Below, piece after piece: positions 18,247 through 28,678 of a stretch of DNA of 64,000 nucleotides. Every line of letters begins with the position of its first letter. The stretch's first letter is position 1. Both the position numbers and the translations under genes were made by a program. Under the pieces are notes generated by a model. It did not search any database. It had not been told where the DNA came from and saw only the letters and a program-made list of their open reading frames with translations. Origin of the DNA: Planctomycetaceae bacterium (GTDB lineage: Bacteria > Planctomycetota > Planctomycetia > Pirellulales > Pirellulaceae); the NCBI GenBank assembly GCA_024642205.1, contig JAHEBQ010000012.1:1-64000 (forward strand). The letters run 5' to 3'.

Positions 18247-19242
18247 CTACAGCCCGAAAACCCGATCCATGTTGGACGAGATTTGCTTCAGTCGATCCAG
18301 GTCGCCGCCACCGACTTCTGCCGCTGCCCAGCCACAGTAATTGATTTCCTGAAGTGCCTTGCGAACGTCAGCCCAGTCAATATCGCCAGTGCCAATTTCC
18401 TTGACCCAGTCATTTTTCGCACGCGAGTAACCCTTCAAATCGAGCTTGACCACGCGCTTTCCGAGGGCCCGGATCCAGTCGCCCATACTGCCATATTTCC
18501 AATGGTTGCCAATATCAAATTGCATCCCAACCCAGGGCGAATTTAACTCGTCGACAAACCTTACGAATTTTTCCGCGGTCTGAGTGTGGTCGCCGTCATG
18601 GTCATACAGAAAGTGATTCCAAACGTTTTCGATTGCGATGTAAACGCCAAGTTCGGCACACAGCGGAAGTGCCTTGGAGATGTTCTCGATCGCGCGCGGC
18701 CAGATTTCGTTTTCAGGTCCATCCTTGCCATGCCCAACAACCAACAGCGCAGTGTTACCTCCCACGGCATGGGTATCGCGAATGGCGGTCTGCAAATCCT
18801 TTAGCGCGACAGCACGAACTTCCGCATCCGGGCTGGTATGAGTTTTCTGCCAATGCGTGGAACACACGGTCCCGTCGACCGGCAGGCCAGATTCGGCGAT
18901 TGCCTTCCTGGTTTCCTCAACATTCATCCCCGGCGAGTTCATTTCAACCCCGGCAAAACCGGCTTGCTTGGCGGCTCGAAATTTTTCCGTCAACGAGCCC
19001 GGCACATCGATCATTCCGATTTTCAAGGTCTTGTAGATTCGACCCTTCAGGGAAACTTCTGGGGACTCACTGCTCCGAAGGTTTTTAAGGGATGCAAATG
19101 GACCGGCGCCATCACCGGTTGCAGCAGAAAACACGACGGGTGCCGAGAGCATCGCTGCTGAGGAGGCATGAACAAACGTGCGACGATCCATCCTGGCTTG
19201 AGATTTCTGATTTGCGGAACGCGAGTTGGAGTCAAGATTCAT
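18247..19242 (-). CDS. Tat-exported sugar phosphate isomerase/epimerase-like TIM-barrel protein
   Basis: This 331-residue protein carries a twin-arginine signal (MDRRTFVHAS, then a hydrophobic Ala-rich stretch), so it is exported folded. The rest is a xylose-isomerase-like TIM barrel (AP endonuclease family 2), with KIGMIDVPGS, AAKQAGFAGVEM, YIAIENVWNH, GMQFDIGNHW and VKLDLKGYSR as successive strand ends. These provide Glu, Asp and His residues for a metal site. Such proteins are numerous in planctomycetes; substrates are mostly unknown. GAGG at 19248-19251 lies five bases before the ATG, so the longer N-terminus before the RR motif is retained. It is monocistronic with spacers on both sides. 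Confidence 0.85.
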   Translation of the reverse strand: MNLDSNSRSANQKSQARMDRRTFVHASSAAMLSAPVVFSAATGDGAGPFASLKNLRSSESPEVSLKGRIYKTLKIGMIDVPGSLTEKFRAAKQAGFAGVEMNSPGMNVEETRKAIAESGLPVDGTVCSTHWQKTHTSPDAEVRAVALKDLQTAIRDTHAVGGNTALLVVGHGKDGPENEIWPRAIENISKALPLCAELGVYIAIENVWNHFLYDHDGDHTQTAEKFVRFVDELNSPWVGMQFDIGNHWKYGSMGDWIRALGKRVVKLDLKGYSRAKNDWVKEIGTGDIDWADVRKALQEINYCGWAAAEVGGGDLDRLKQISSNMDRVFGL

Positions 19243-19474
19243 TGCGACCTCAAAGGAAAGGTATTAGTTGTCAACAACCTAAATCGCCAACGAACAATCG
19301 TCAAGTTCGCAAGCGGACCAGCGATTGTGTACGTGCGCTGCCAAACCCCGACCGGAGCGAATGTCGAGTGAATATATCTGGCAAATACGCGTCGACTTCT
19401 TTGCCAATGGGCCTTGGATCAAATACCTGGAATACGGAACGGGGGGAGACGACCCAGGATTTTGATTTCAGCCC

Positions 19475-21283
19475 TTATTCGCCGTCCATCTTATCAAGCG
19501 TTTCCTTGATAATGGCCGCTTGATTGGCCGGATTGGAGCGAAGACTACTGAGCATCCCTTCCACCAACTTGACCTGGAGTGCATCTTGAACCCCCAAATC
19601 AGGAAGCCAATCCTGGATCAGCGCTACGTCAGTGATCGGTCTGGCGCCTTTCTGGATTGATTGAAGCAAGCTCCGGATTTTTTCGATCGCCGGACGGCCG
19701 TGTTCAACTTTTGGCCAGTATTGATCGAATCCACCTTCGAGCAGGAAGTCGGGACTGTTATCCAGGTCATGGCACTCTTTGCACGCGGTCGCGCGGGCCG
19801 CACTGACCGAAAGATACATCTCCCGGGCCCGCTCAATTCGCTCAACCTGATTGACCTGCTGGCCCTTGGCGTCCAATTTTTCGATAGCAACGTGGGCTGA
19901 ACCGGGGCCGTGACAATTCTCACAGCCATTTCCCAGCAACTCCGCGTCCTCCAGCTTCATGAAGCCCGTCTTGTAAGGATAAAAATACTGGGGGTTCCAT
20001 CCGGTCGCGTGGCAACTAACGCATTCGGGATCAAAATTCCGTTGCACCCAGACGCGGTCATCGTTTGGGTTCATTTCCAAATCTCGTGTCGCCTTTTCGT
20101 GCGGACCACCGTTGCCATCCACGCCGTCCTCCCAGATTGCAAATTCGTCGTCATGACAATCGGCACACGCCGACGAGCCAACGAAGGTTCTCCCGGTCGG
20201 ATGGTCGCGCTCTGCGATGTCCTTCAACAGTCCTTTTTCCCAAAGCGTTTTCAAATCGTCCTGATAGGATTTGAAAATCTTTTTGACGGCTTCCGAATCC
20301 TTGTAACGGTGGTCAAGCTCGACCCGTTCGTATTCGATCCGTGACCTTCCGTCTTTTTCATAATATCCTACCAGCCCCACATGCATGCCCTTGACCCCAA
20401 CCTGGATCATGGAGGTTTCGTGACCGCCAGGGGCTTTGATCAGTTCTGGCCGAAAAAATGGATCACCCGCACCACCAGCAGTAACCAACAAATCGAATGC
20501 GGGAAATTGTCGGGCCAGATCTCGGCAATTGTCGACTTCTGTGAATGCCATCAGGACCTTCAGGTCACAATCGGCAAGTTTGGGAATCACTTTCTGCAGC
20601 CCGGCTGCCACAGACATCGTGGTTACGTGTTGCTGCTTGACCCCTTCCAGATGTTCATCACCGAGAACCATCGTCACGCCAATCCGCTTGCCGCCGCGCT
20701 CAATGATGACGTGGTCTGCTGTCATTCCCAACACATCAACATTGGCGCAAGTGAAGGGACTATCGCCGTTGTCGACGTTGGCTAGCGTTTGTGCCAAATC
20801 GATGGCTGGCAATTTCAAATCATCCGGACCCAATCCGATCAAGTCATATTTCATTTCGTTACAGAGTACTTCGTACGTTTTTCTCAACTTGATCAGCGGC
20901 TGTTGACCGAAACGACGCACCTGATTGCCGGCATCGAGAGAAACGACATCCCACCCCCGTTCCTGGAGGATCTTCTGGACCGTGTGACGACGCATCAGGC
21001 CACCTTTTTGTCGCGCCAGCGTGATGCATCCGCAGGGCTCGATATAGCCGTGTTGTCGACCGGAGACAAAAAGCACAAAACTGGGCTTCTCCCAGTCTTT
21101 AACCAGGTCTTCGGGTTTGCCAATTTTTTCTTCATCTTGCGAATCGCTGCTAGCATCCGATTCCTGAATTCCCCGACTCAATGGGATCGATGAATCCGGG
21201 TGATCACTACCCAGAGAAACGAAAGTGACCAAAATGGCAATTCCAGCCAATAAAAAACGTCCGGCAATCCAAGCATGCTTCAT
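19475..21283 (-). CDS. Metallophosphoesterase-like domain fused to tetraheme cytochrome c
   Basis: This 602-residue exported protein begins with an N-terminal hydrophobic signal. It is followed by a UshA-like metallophosphoesterase domain (about 60-330) with GYIEPCGC, a SLDAGNQVRR strand and a late VTAGGAGDPFF segment; the usual metal-binding His and Asp residues are only partly visible, so activity is doubtful. The C-terminal half is a cytochrome c-554-like module with four CxxCH sites: CADCH, CVSCH, CENCH and CKECH. The protein is likely periplasmic or membrane-tethered and moves electrons, perhaps linked to a nucleotide-like ligand. The start at 21283 gives a normal signal peptide; an upstream in-frame start at 21325 would bury it. 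Confidence 0.82.
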   Translation of the reverse strand: MKHAWIAGRFLLAGIAILVTFVSLGSDHPDSSIPLSRGIQESDASSDSQDEEKIGKPEDLVKDWEKPSFVLFVSGRQHGYIEPCGCITLARQKGGLMRRHTVQKILQERGWDVVSLDAGNQVRRFGQQPLIKLRKTYEVLCNEMKYDLIGLGPDDLKLPAIDLAQTLANVDNGDSPFTCANVDVLGMTADHVIIERGGKRIGVTMVLGDEHLEGVKQQHVTTMSVAAGLQKVIPKLADCDLKVLMAFTEVDNCRDLARQFPAFDLLVTAGGAGDPFFRPELIKAPGGHETSMIQVGVKGMHVGLVGYYEKDGRSRIEYERVELDHRYKDSEAVKKIFKSYQDDLKTLWEKGLLKDIAERDHPTGRTFVGSSACADCHDDEFAIWEDGVDGNGGPHEKATRDLEMNPNDDRVWVQRNFDPECVSCHATGWNPQYFYPYKTGFMKLEDAELLGNGCENCHGPGSAHVAIEKLDAKGQQVNQVERIERAREMYLSVSAARATACKECHDLDNSPDFLLEGGFDQYWPKVEHGRPAIEKIRSLLQSIQKGARPITDVALIQDWLPDLGVQDALQVKLVEGMLSSLRSNPANQAAIIKETLDKMDGE

Positions 21284-21533
21284 GGAATCAACTCTCGCAG
21301 GGGTCACTGCGTCTAACGAAATCATGAACTAGAAGTAGACAGGCGCAGCTAGTTGGGTCGCTCCTGAATTTGATAATGCAAGAATACCGATACGTTGCAT
21401 TTCGGTAAATGGCAACGAATCAATTTCGGTCCAAGTATCCACCTGAAATATTCGTGTTCATAATCGTTGTCCAAACACAGCGAACGTCAATCGCGTTCCG
21501 TTTCGGGACCACCGGGACGACTGGCCCATCCCG

Positions 21534-22079
21534 CTATTGACGGGATTTCCGAAGTCGTTCACGGAGCAGATTTCGACAACCGGTGAAAAAAGCTTGAAAA
21601 TCGGCTCGCTGATAGTCCGGATATGTCCAGCGGCTACTTGTCCACTGCTTGCCGCGAAAATGAAGTGTTACTTCCGCAAAGATCCCGTCCTGCAGATAGA
21701 TCCGATGATCGCGGTCTTTGGTAGTTGCCAATACGAGCTTGGCTTCACTGATATAACCGGGATCAATGTTCAATGGCCGTTCCTGGCTGTGGACCGCCTG
21801 GCGAGCGTATTCCAGTTCCCAGTTGTTTGACTGAATCTTGGTCGGAGCAAGTTCGCCCGGATCGATCATTTGATCAAACACCAGAAACTGCTTTTTCAGA
21901 TCGGTTCCCATCGTCCGCGTGTAGAAGTCAGTTTCCGTAAAATCGTAAACCGGACTCTGAAGTGCGAGCTTTCCCCATTGGTCCGTGGTTCTTTCAATCG
22001 TCCACTGCAAGGCCCCTTCGTAGCGACTGGTAATCGCTGCGATCAAGAAAACGGGTTGGTGTTTGACGATTTCGCCCAC
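21534..22079 (-). CDS. DUF4416 family protein
   Basis: This 181-residue protein matches the DUF4416 layout. The N-terminus is PVFLIAAITSRY, followed by a central SPVYDFTETDFYTRTMG segment, a Phe/Asp-rich block with KKQFLVFDQMIDPGEL, an NIDPGYI strand, and an LATTKDRDHRIYLQDGIFAEVTLHF core. No catalytic role is established for the family. The start is a GTG at 22079; no ATG fits in frame nearby. It follows proS at 73 bases on the same strand and is probably in its operon. Confidence 0.85.
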   Translation of the reverse strand: MGEIVKHQPVFLIAAITSRYEGALQWTIERTTDQWGKLALQSPVYDFTETDFYTRTMGTDLKKQFLVFDQMIDPGELAPTKIQSNNWELEYARQAVHSQERPLNIDPGYISEAKLVLATTKDRDHRIYLQDGIFAEVTLHFRGKQWTSSRWTYPDYQRADFQAFFTGCRNLLRERLRKSRQ

Positions 22080-22152
22080 GGCACGTCGTGAAAAATGAAA
22101 GTTGAATATTCAAAAACGGCGTCTGGAATTTGAAGCGAAAAACTTCCGGCAT

Positions 22153-23658
22153 CTAATATGACTTTGCGAATATTCCACGGGTCTCCGTTGGCTTGCCGGT
22201 AAAGATGCATGTCCCCTGTGTTTTTTCTGGCGAGAACGGGATGCATCGCGGTGTGACCTTCAAGGGAACGAGCATTTCGTCGGTCTCAGGGCAATCGACG
22301 AAATAGCACTCTGCAAACCCGCCATGAATTTCCGGCTTTTTCTTGTTCTTCGCCTTAAAAAAAGCTTTGAACTCGTCAAACGAGTCAATCTGAACCGTGT
22401 TTTCGGTTTGGAGTTTGAGCGCCCGGTCGTACAGGACTTGTTGCATCTCGTCGAGCGTCTTGACGAGGGTCGCGATGAATTCGGATCTTGGCATGCCGAT
22501 TGATTTTGGTTGATCGCGACGACCGACAAACACACTATCGTTTTTGATATCGCGAGGACCGACCTCCAGTCGAATCGGGACACCCCGTTTGATGTGGAAC
22601 CATTTTTTCTCGCCGCCACGTTTGTCGCTGTCATCAATAAAGACTTCGATCGGTCTGCCATCGTAAATCACCTCGGCGATTTCCCGGCGCAGTGCTTCGC
22701 AATACTCAATTACGGTGGGACGCTCTTCTTCATTCCGAATCACTGGACAGATGACCACATGCTTTGGCGCCAACCGGGGGGGGAGAACCAGACCATCATC
22801 ATCGCTGTGCGTCATGATCAGCGCACCGATCATTCGGGTCGATAGTCCCCACGAAGTCGTCCAGGCGTAGGACTCGCCACCTTCACTGTTCTGGAATTTG
22901 ATTTCCTGGGCTTTGGAAAAATTTTGTCCCAGAAAATGTGAGGTTCCTGATTGTAGCGCCTTGCGGTCCTGCATCATTGCTTCGATCGAGAGCGTCATGT
23001 CAGCACCGGGAAACCTCTCGCCAGCTGTCTTCTCCCCTTTGATGACCGGCATCGCCATGAATTCCTCCGCGAACGTGGCGTATACATCGAGCATCAACCG
23101 AGTTTCTTCAAGGGCTTCGTCCCTGGTCGCGTGAGCCGTATGGCCTTCCTGCCAGAGAAACTCCGCCGTTCGCAGGAATAGCCGCACGCGCATTTCCCAC
23201 CGAACGACGTTGCACCACTGGTTGATCTTGAGCGGCAGGTCGCGATAGGATTCGATCCACTTGGCAAACATGAATCCGATGATGGTCTCACTGGTTGGAC
23301 GAACGATCAGTGGTTCTTCCAGTTTCCCGGCAGGGATCAACCCACCATCGGGTCCAGGCTCCAGCCGATGATGTGTGACCACGGCGCATTCCTTCGCGAA
23401 GCCCTCGACGTGTTCGGCCTCTTTTTCGAGGAAGCTCTTGGGAATGAACAGCGGAAAATAAGCATTCTCGTGTCCGGTATCCTTGAACATCTTGTCCAAT
23501 GCCCGCTGCATGTTCTCCCAAATCCCGTATCCCCAAGGCTTGATGACCATGCATCCGCGAACAGGAGAATTCTCCGCCAAGTCGGCAGAGCGAACGATTT
23601 GTTGATACCAGCCGGGATAATCTTCTTCACGAGTCGGCGAGATTCCAGTTTTTGCCAT
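22153..23658 (-). CDS. proS: Proline--tRNA ligase, class II (archaeal/eukaryote type, ProS type 3)
   Basis: This 501-residue enzyme charges tRNA-Pro with proline in the cytoplasm. Class II motifs are visible: motif 2 at VVRWEMRVRLFLRTAEFLWQEGHTAHA, preceded by RPTSETIIGFMFAKWIESYRDLP, and motif 3 near SWGLSTRMIGALIMTHSDDDGLVLPP. The N-terminal EEDYPGWYQQIVRSADLAE and the C-terminal zinc-ribbon-like end with an ECYFVD segment and a final Tyr fit the short type-3 ProS that lacks the bacterial editing insert. This form is common in planctomycetes. It is followed by the DUF4416 gene. Confidence 0.96.
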   Translation of the reverse strand: MAKTGISPTREEDYPGWYQQIVRSADLAENSPVRGCMVIKPWGYGIWENMQRALDKMFKDTGHENAYFPLFIPKSFLEKEAEHVEGFAKECAVVTHHRLEPGPDGGLIPAGKLEEPLIVRPTSETIIGFMFAKWIESYRDLPLKINQWCNVVRWEMRVRLFLRTAEFLWQEGHTAHATRDEALEETRLMLDVYATFAEEFMAMPVIKGEKTAGERFPGADMTLSIEAMMQDRKALQSGTSHFLGQNFSKAQEIKFQNSEGGESYAWTTSWGLSTRMIGALIMTHSDDDGLVLPPRLAPKHVVICPVIRNEEERPTVIEYCEALRREIAEVIYDGRPIEVFIDDSDKRGGEKKWFHIKRGVPIRLEVGPRDIKNDSVFVGRRDQPKSIGMPRSEFIATLVKTLDEMQQVLYDRALKLQTENTVQIDSFDEFKAFFKAKNKKKPEIHGGFAECYFVDCPETDEMLVPLKVTPRCIPFSPEKTQGTCIFTGKPTETRGIFAKSY

Positions 23659-24213
23659 TTCCGGTGTGCGATCTTTTCAAGTTGAATGCGAACGAATGAA
23701 AACCAAAACAGGATTTACATTCTAGACGTTGGTTCACCAACTCAAAAGGTAGCCATCCGCGTCGGCCAGACACATCGCGTCAAGCGAAAATCGCCAGGTG
23801 ATTTTCGAAAACCAGATTCTCCAGGCTGGTGAGACCTCACGTGTATTTTCAATCAGATGAACCATGCAGGCCCGAACCAGCTCCTGGCCCAGCTCATTGC
23901 AGGTATTGATGCAGCCCGCGCGATGACCCGCCGACTTCAGGCATGGAAATTTTGCCGACGACCATCCACGTGAAAATCGTCCCGCGGAAGTGACCCACAT
24001 CAAATTGGAAAGATTGTGGTTTTCCGAATCGTGTCGGAACCTGAGCAAATTACTTAACCTTGATTGGCTTGATTGAACGTGGCCGTACTGGACGTCGTTG
24101 ACAAAGCTAACCCGTTGCCTTGATGCTTTAGGGGTGTCAACGTAGAATCCCCAACGCTGTGGATTCCCCCTGTTTGACCAAGCCCGCTGTTTCCCTCTGA
24201 GTGAAGAACCAAC
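23659..24213. other. Divergent intergenic region, no gene seen
   Basis: About 555 bases between the start of proS (minus) and the start of the YhaM-like gene (plus). Only shadow-like frames occur. It should contain the promoters of both genes, but no convincing -35/-10 pair, leader RNA or tRNA was recognised. Confidence 0.5.
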
Positions 24214-25179
24214 ATGAGTCGTCGTTTTGTTAATGAGCTATCCGATGGCGAAGTCATCGATCAGATTTTCATGGCTTCTGAAAAGCAGCTTCGTACCAAC
24301 CGCAACGGCAACCTGTACCTGCAAGTCCGGCTTAACGACCGAACGGGCTCGGTGACCGCGATGCTCTGGAATGCCAATCAGAAACACTATGACGGTTTTG
24401 ACAATGGAGACTTCATTCACGTCAAGGGAACATCGCAGCTGTATAATGGCGGAATGCAGGTGCTGGTCAAGCAGTTTGACAAAACGGACGAGTCGGGAAT
24501 CGATGAAGCGGATTTCGTGACGCTGTCCAGCGACGCGGTTGACAAAATGGTCGCGCGACTTTCCGAGCTGTTGCGTGGCATGCGGAATGTTCACTTGCGA
24601 AACCTGGCTGAGTGCTTTCTTGTGGACGAAACATTCATGCAGGGGTTTCGGTCTGCCCCAGCCGGCGTGAAAAACCACCACGCTTACCAAGGTGGACTGC
24701 TGGAGCACGTATTGTCGTTGATGGAGGTCTGTCATCGCGTAGCGCCCTGTTACCCTGGCCTTGATGCGGACATCCTCTTGATGGGTGCCTTTATTCACGA
24801 TGCCGGGAAGATCCGTGAACTGACTTATTCCCCGGATCTCGGTTACAGTGATGCCGGACAGCTGCTCGGGCATCTCGTTCAAGGAGTCACGATGCTTGAC
24901 GAGATCATTGCGGAGACGGAAAAACAGGTTAATGAGAAATTCCCTGCCGATCTCGCGAACCAGTTACGTCACATGATTGTCTCTCACCATGGGCAATATG
25001 AATTCGGCAGCCCGAAGCTGCCGATGACCCTGGAAGCAATCACGCTTCATTTTCTTGATAGCCTCGACGCCAAAATCCACAGCGTCTCACAACTGATCGA
25101 AGAAGACGTCAACAAGGACAGTCCTTGGACCGTTTACCATCCCTCGATCGGCCGCAAGATCTACAAGGGCTCAAACTAG
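24214..25179 (+). CDS. YhaM-like 3'-5' exoribonuclease (OB fold + HD domain)
   Basis: This 321-residue protein has an N-terminal OB-fold nucleic-acid-binding domain (about 15-100, with YLQVRLNDRTGSVTAMLW) and a C-terminal HD phosphohydrolase domain. The HD ligands are seen in HHAYQGGLLEHVLS, the HDAGK signature and the MIVSHHGQYE segment, ending with LHFLDSLDAKIHS. This matches YhaM/CBF1, which degrades single-stranded RNA 3' to 5'. It lies 279 bases upstream of the RNase R gene on the same strand, so two exonucleases are neighbours. The gap holds no obvious third gene. Confidence 0.92.
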   Translation: MSRRFVNELSDGEVIDQIFMASEKQLRTNRNGNLYLQVRLNDRTGSVTAMLWNANQKHYDGFDNGDFIHVKGTSQLYNGGMQVLVKQFDKTDESGIDEADFVTLSSDAVDKMVARLSELLRGMRNVHLRNLAECFLVDETFMQGFRSAPAGVKNHHAYQGGLLEHVLSLMEVCHRVAPCYPGLDADILLMGAFIHDAGKIRELTYSPDLGYSDAGQLLGHLVQGVTMLDEIIAETEKQVNEKFPADLANQLRHMIVSHHGQYEFGSPKLPMTLEAITLHFLDSLDAKIHSVSQLIEEDVNKDSPWTVYHPSIGRKIYKGSN

Positions 25180-25458
25180 CGGTTCAAGCGGCTCAACGGG
25201 TGCTGCCGCAAGGTGGGGGCCGTAGGGTCCCCCAATACGCTGTCGCTGAATGCGAATTTCGTTCCCAAGGTGCCTGTCGTTTCGCTCCGCCGCTGACCGC
25301 ACTTTCGGGAAGCGGTTGAATCGGGCCATTGAATCACGGCAAGCATCACCCCCGGAATCCCTGTCGAGGCGAGAATAAGCGATAAAAGTCGCGTGAACTC
25401 TTCGGAGCACCATCCCTTACCAGTAGCAATGAAAGCTACCTGCAAATACACTTTTTAA

Positions 25459-28059
25459 ATGAATGAAACCAAAAAATTGGAACAACTGATCCTTGAGGTT
25501 GTCCTCAGCGACAACTATCAGCCCCTTAAACCGAAAGCAATCGCCAAGAAACTCAAATTGCTCGATGAAGAGCGAGAAATCAAACGGACGATCAAACGCC
25601 TCATCCGGATGGGACGACTGGCTTACGGCCCCAAACACCTGGTCATCCGCGGCACCAACAAACCCGCAGCGCAAAACAACTCGAAAGCAAAAGCGGCCCG
25701 CAAAACCGATGAAGTCGTCGGAAAATTTCGCCGCGCTGCCGCGGGCTTCGGCTTCGTAACCCCCGAGGGCTCAACGGTTTCCGATCGCTCGGAAGACATC
25801 TTTGTCCCCAAGGTTAAAACCGCCGACGCTGCGGACCTGGACATCGTCAGGATCCGCGTCTCCGGTCGCCGCGAAGGCCAGAATCAGCGGACCACAGGGC
25901 GTGTCATCGAAATCATTGAGCGTCACACTCACCAGTTCGTCGGAACCTATCGGGAAACCGGTGGCTATGGATTCGTCCATGTTGATGGCGGTATTTTTGA
26001 ATCGGGCATCCTGATCGGTGACGCCGGCGCGAAGAACTGCAAGATCGATGACAAGGTCGTCATCGAAATGGTCCATTTTCCGTCGATGACGCACGAAGGC
26101 GAAGGCGTGATCGTCGAAGTTCTCGGGAAACGCGGATCACCAGGCGTCGACACCCTGAGTGTCATCCGCCAGTTCGGACTACCTGAAGCGTTCCCGGAAA
26201 AAGTCCTGGATGATGCCCGCGCCCAAGCCGACAAGTTCGATGAATCGATTGGCGACCGGACCGATTTTACCAAGACCACCGTGATCACAATTGATCCCAA
26301 AACGGCTCGTGATTTCGACGACGCCATCTCGCTGAAGAAACTGGAGAATGGACATTGGGAACTAGGCGTTCATATCGCAGATGTTTCCCATTTTGTTCCT
26401 TTGCGGAGCGATCTTGACAACGAAGCTTTCATCCGCGGAACAAGTATCTACCTGCCCGACCGCGTGATCCCTATGTTGCCGGAAATCATATCGAATAACC
26501 TGGCAAGCCTCCAGCCAGATCGGGTCCGGTTTTGCATGACGGCGTTGATCGAACTGACCGATGAAGGCGTTCCGATCGGAACCGCGCTTCACCGGGGAGC
26601 GATCAAGTCAGCTCATCGTTTTACCTATGAGGAAATTGACGAGTATCTCGAAGACGACCAACCGTGGAAAACGAAACTCTCGCCGGAAGTCTTCGAGCTC
26701 GTCCGCAATATGCACACGCTGGCGATGAAACTGCGCAAACGCCGGATGAAAGCCGGTGCCATCAACCTGGTGCTTCCCGAAGTGAAAATCGATCTCGACG
26801 ACGAAGGTCGGGTTTCTGGTGCCCACACAGTCGACAATACCGAGAGCCATCAAGTCATCGAAGAATTCATGTTGGCAGGAAACGAAGCCGTTGCACGACG
26901 AATGGCAGACGAAAAGCTGTTTTACCTGCGGCGAATTCACCCGCAACCCAGCGAGCAGAAACTCACGCTGTTAACCGAATTTGTCAAACAACTGGGAATC
27001 AACTGCGATTCGCTCAAGAGTCGGTTTGAAATCAAACGGGTCATCGAAGAATCCGAAGGAATGCCCGAACAGCACGCCATCCATTACGCCGTTCTGCGGA
27101 GCATGCAAAAGGCGGTATACAGCCCGGAAGAAGTCGGCCATTACGCACTCAATAGTGAAAACTACTGCCACTTCACCTCGCCGATCCGCCGGTATCCCGA
27201 CTTGATCATTCATCGGATGGTTGGAGACCTGATCGATGGCAAAAAACCTGATTCCAATTTCGAACGACTTTCGATGCTGGGAAAACACTGTAGTGACCTC
27301 GAAAAACGTGCGACCGACGCCGAGCGGGAATTGATCAAACTGAAACTGTTGAACTTTATGGTCGACAAAGTTGGCCAACGAATGCAGGCCGTCATCACAG
27401 GAGTCGAAGCGTTCGGCGTGTTTGCTCAAGGTATTGAGATTCCTGCCGAGGGAATGATCCCGCTGGCAAACCTCCCACCGGACACCTACCAGTACGAACG
27501 AGACTCGCGAACCCTGGCCGGATTCAAAGATGGAAATGAATATCGGCTGGGGGATCAAATCCAGGTCAAGGTTGCGGTCGTGGACCCCGATCTGAGAACG
27601 CTTGAATTTGAAATCTTTGGTGTCCAACCCTCTCGTGAAAACGTGACTCGTCGAAGCAAGGCGAGTCATGGGCCACTCAACAAACGTGGGGCAAAAACGG
27701 AGTCGGCCGCAAAATCCAGGACAAGATCGCCGCGGGTCTCGGGAAATAAATCAAAACAAGTCCCAAAAACCAATCCCCCGCAAAGTGGTTCGAAAGAAAA
27801 CCTTTCCCAGTCCAGGTCCTCGGACGAATGGACAGCGATCCGAGCTTCAGGCCCCCAAAAGGGCCAAAAAAAGAAACGACGCGTCCGAGACTTTGATGCT
27901 CAATCAAGTTCGAAAAAGAAATCATCCAAGGGCAAACCAAAGCAGACGAAAGGTTCTTCCGAAAAGCCCAAGTCAAAGAAAAAAAAGCCTGGCAAACCCA
28001 ATCCCAAAACAAAATCGAATTCTACTCCCAAGCCCAAGAATCGGAAAAAGCGAACCTGA
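25459..28059 (+). CDS. rnr: Ribonuclease R
   Basis: This 866-residue RNase II/R-family 3'-5' exoribonuclease has an N-terminal winged-helix region (about 1-60), cold-shock-like OB folds (about 80-240) and the catalytic RNB domain. The active-site segment TIDPKTARDFDDAISL provides the conserved Asp residues; SPIRRYPDLIIHR lies further on. An S1 domain follows (about 630-720). The last 145 residues are a low-complexity tail of Lys, Ser, Pro and Arg, far longer than in E. coli. This tail is probably disordered and RNA- or ribosome-binding. The enzyme degrades structured RNA. It is downstream of the YhaM-like gene and may be co-transcribed with it. Confidence 0.96.
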   Translation: MNETKKLEQLILEVVLSDNYQPLKPKAIAKKLKLLDEEREIKRTIKRLIRMGRLAYGPKHLVIRGTNKPAAQNNSKAKAARKTDEVVGKFRRAAAGFGFVTPEGSTVSDRSEDIFVPKVKTADAADLDIVRIRVSGRREGQNQRTTGRVIEIIERHTHQFVGTYRETGGYGFVHVDGGIFESGILIGDAGAKNCKIDDKVVIEMVHFPSMTHEGEGVIVEVLGKRGSPGVDTLSVIRQFGLPEAFPEKVLDDARAQADKFDESIGDRTDFTKTTVITIDPKTARDFDDAISLKKLENGHWELGVHIADVSHFVPLRSDLDNEAFIRGTSIYLPDRVIPMLPEIISNNLASLQPDRVRFCMTALIELTDEGVPIGTALHRGAIKSAHRFTYEEIDEYLEDDQPWKTKLSPEVFELVRNMHTLAMKLRKRRMKAGAINLVLPEVKIDLDDEGRVSGAHTVDNTESHQVIEEFMLAGNEAVARRMADEKLFYLRRIHPQPSEQKLTLLTEFVKQLGINCDSLKSRFEIKRVIEESEGMPEQHAIHYAVLRSMQKAVYSPEEVGHYALNSENYCHFTSPIRRYPDLIIHRMVGDLIDGKKPDSNFERLSMLGKHCSDLEKRATDAERELIKLKLLNFMVDKVGQRMQAVITGVEAFGVFAQGIEIPAEGMIPLANLPPDTYQYERDSRTLAGFKDGNEYRLGDQIQVKVAVVDPDLRTLEFEIFGVQPSRENVTRRSKASHGPLNKRGAKTESAAKSRTRSPRVSGNKSKQVPKTNPPQSGSKENLSQSRSSDEWTAIRASGPQKGQKKKRRVRDFDAQSSSKKKSSKGKPKQTKGSSEKPKSKKKKPGKPNPKTKSNSTPKPKNRKKRT

Positions 28060-28678
28060 GAAACCATCGGGTTTTCGGGAAGGGAAATATTTGAAGGGAA
28101 CGTGAGCGAACCAGTCGTCCCAATGTTTGATCCAAATGCGCATATCACGATTGGCGCTCGATTCGATTTCAGAAACAAAACCAACCGCCCGCAAACCAAA
28201 CCACTCGCGAAAGCGGAAAGCTCACCAAAATTCGAAAACTATCAAGGGTCCTGTCACAGCCAAGATCAAGGGTTGGTCGGAGTGGACGAGGTCACGAGTC
28301 CTTACGTTTTCTTGATTGACAGGTCTCGTGATCTCGTCCGCTAACCAAAAATCCAATCTTGACGCTGCACGAGTTTAGAACGTCACCCATCGAACGTGAA
28401 TCGCCACGCGATTTTAACCGACTCGATGTACCGAATCACGCTGCAATTACCCACTCCGGCAATGCTTGAAAATCCTGGTACTTTCGCGACTCATTCTGTT
28501 TCCTTATCGAGTGACTCTGTGTTGCACGCAATCCGCTGATTAGCAGTTTTTGTATTGAATTTTGCTTGCATCGGATTTTGACTTGCCATTACGATGAAAG
28601 TACGGAAGGACGTGGTGTTTCGGCATTTTTCAAACTCGAATTGAATTGCTGAAGTTAATTTCTCAAGGGAAGAGAGTA
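28060..28678. other. Spacer with no gene recognised
   Basis: About 620 bases after rnr. The overlapping frames here are short and look like shadows; no domain or ribosome-binding site supports them. No hairpin with a T-run was seen after rnr. Confidence 0.45.
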
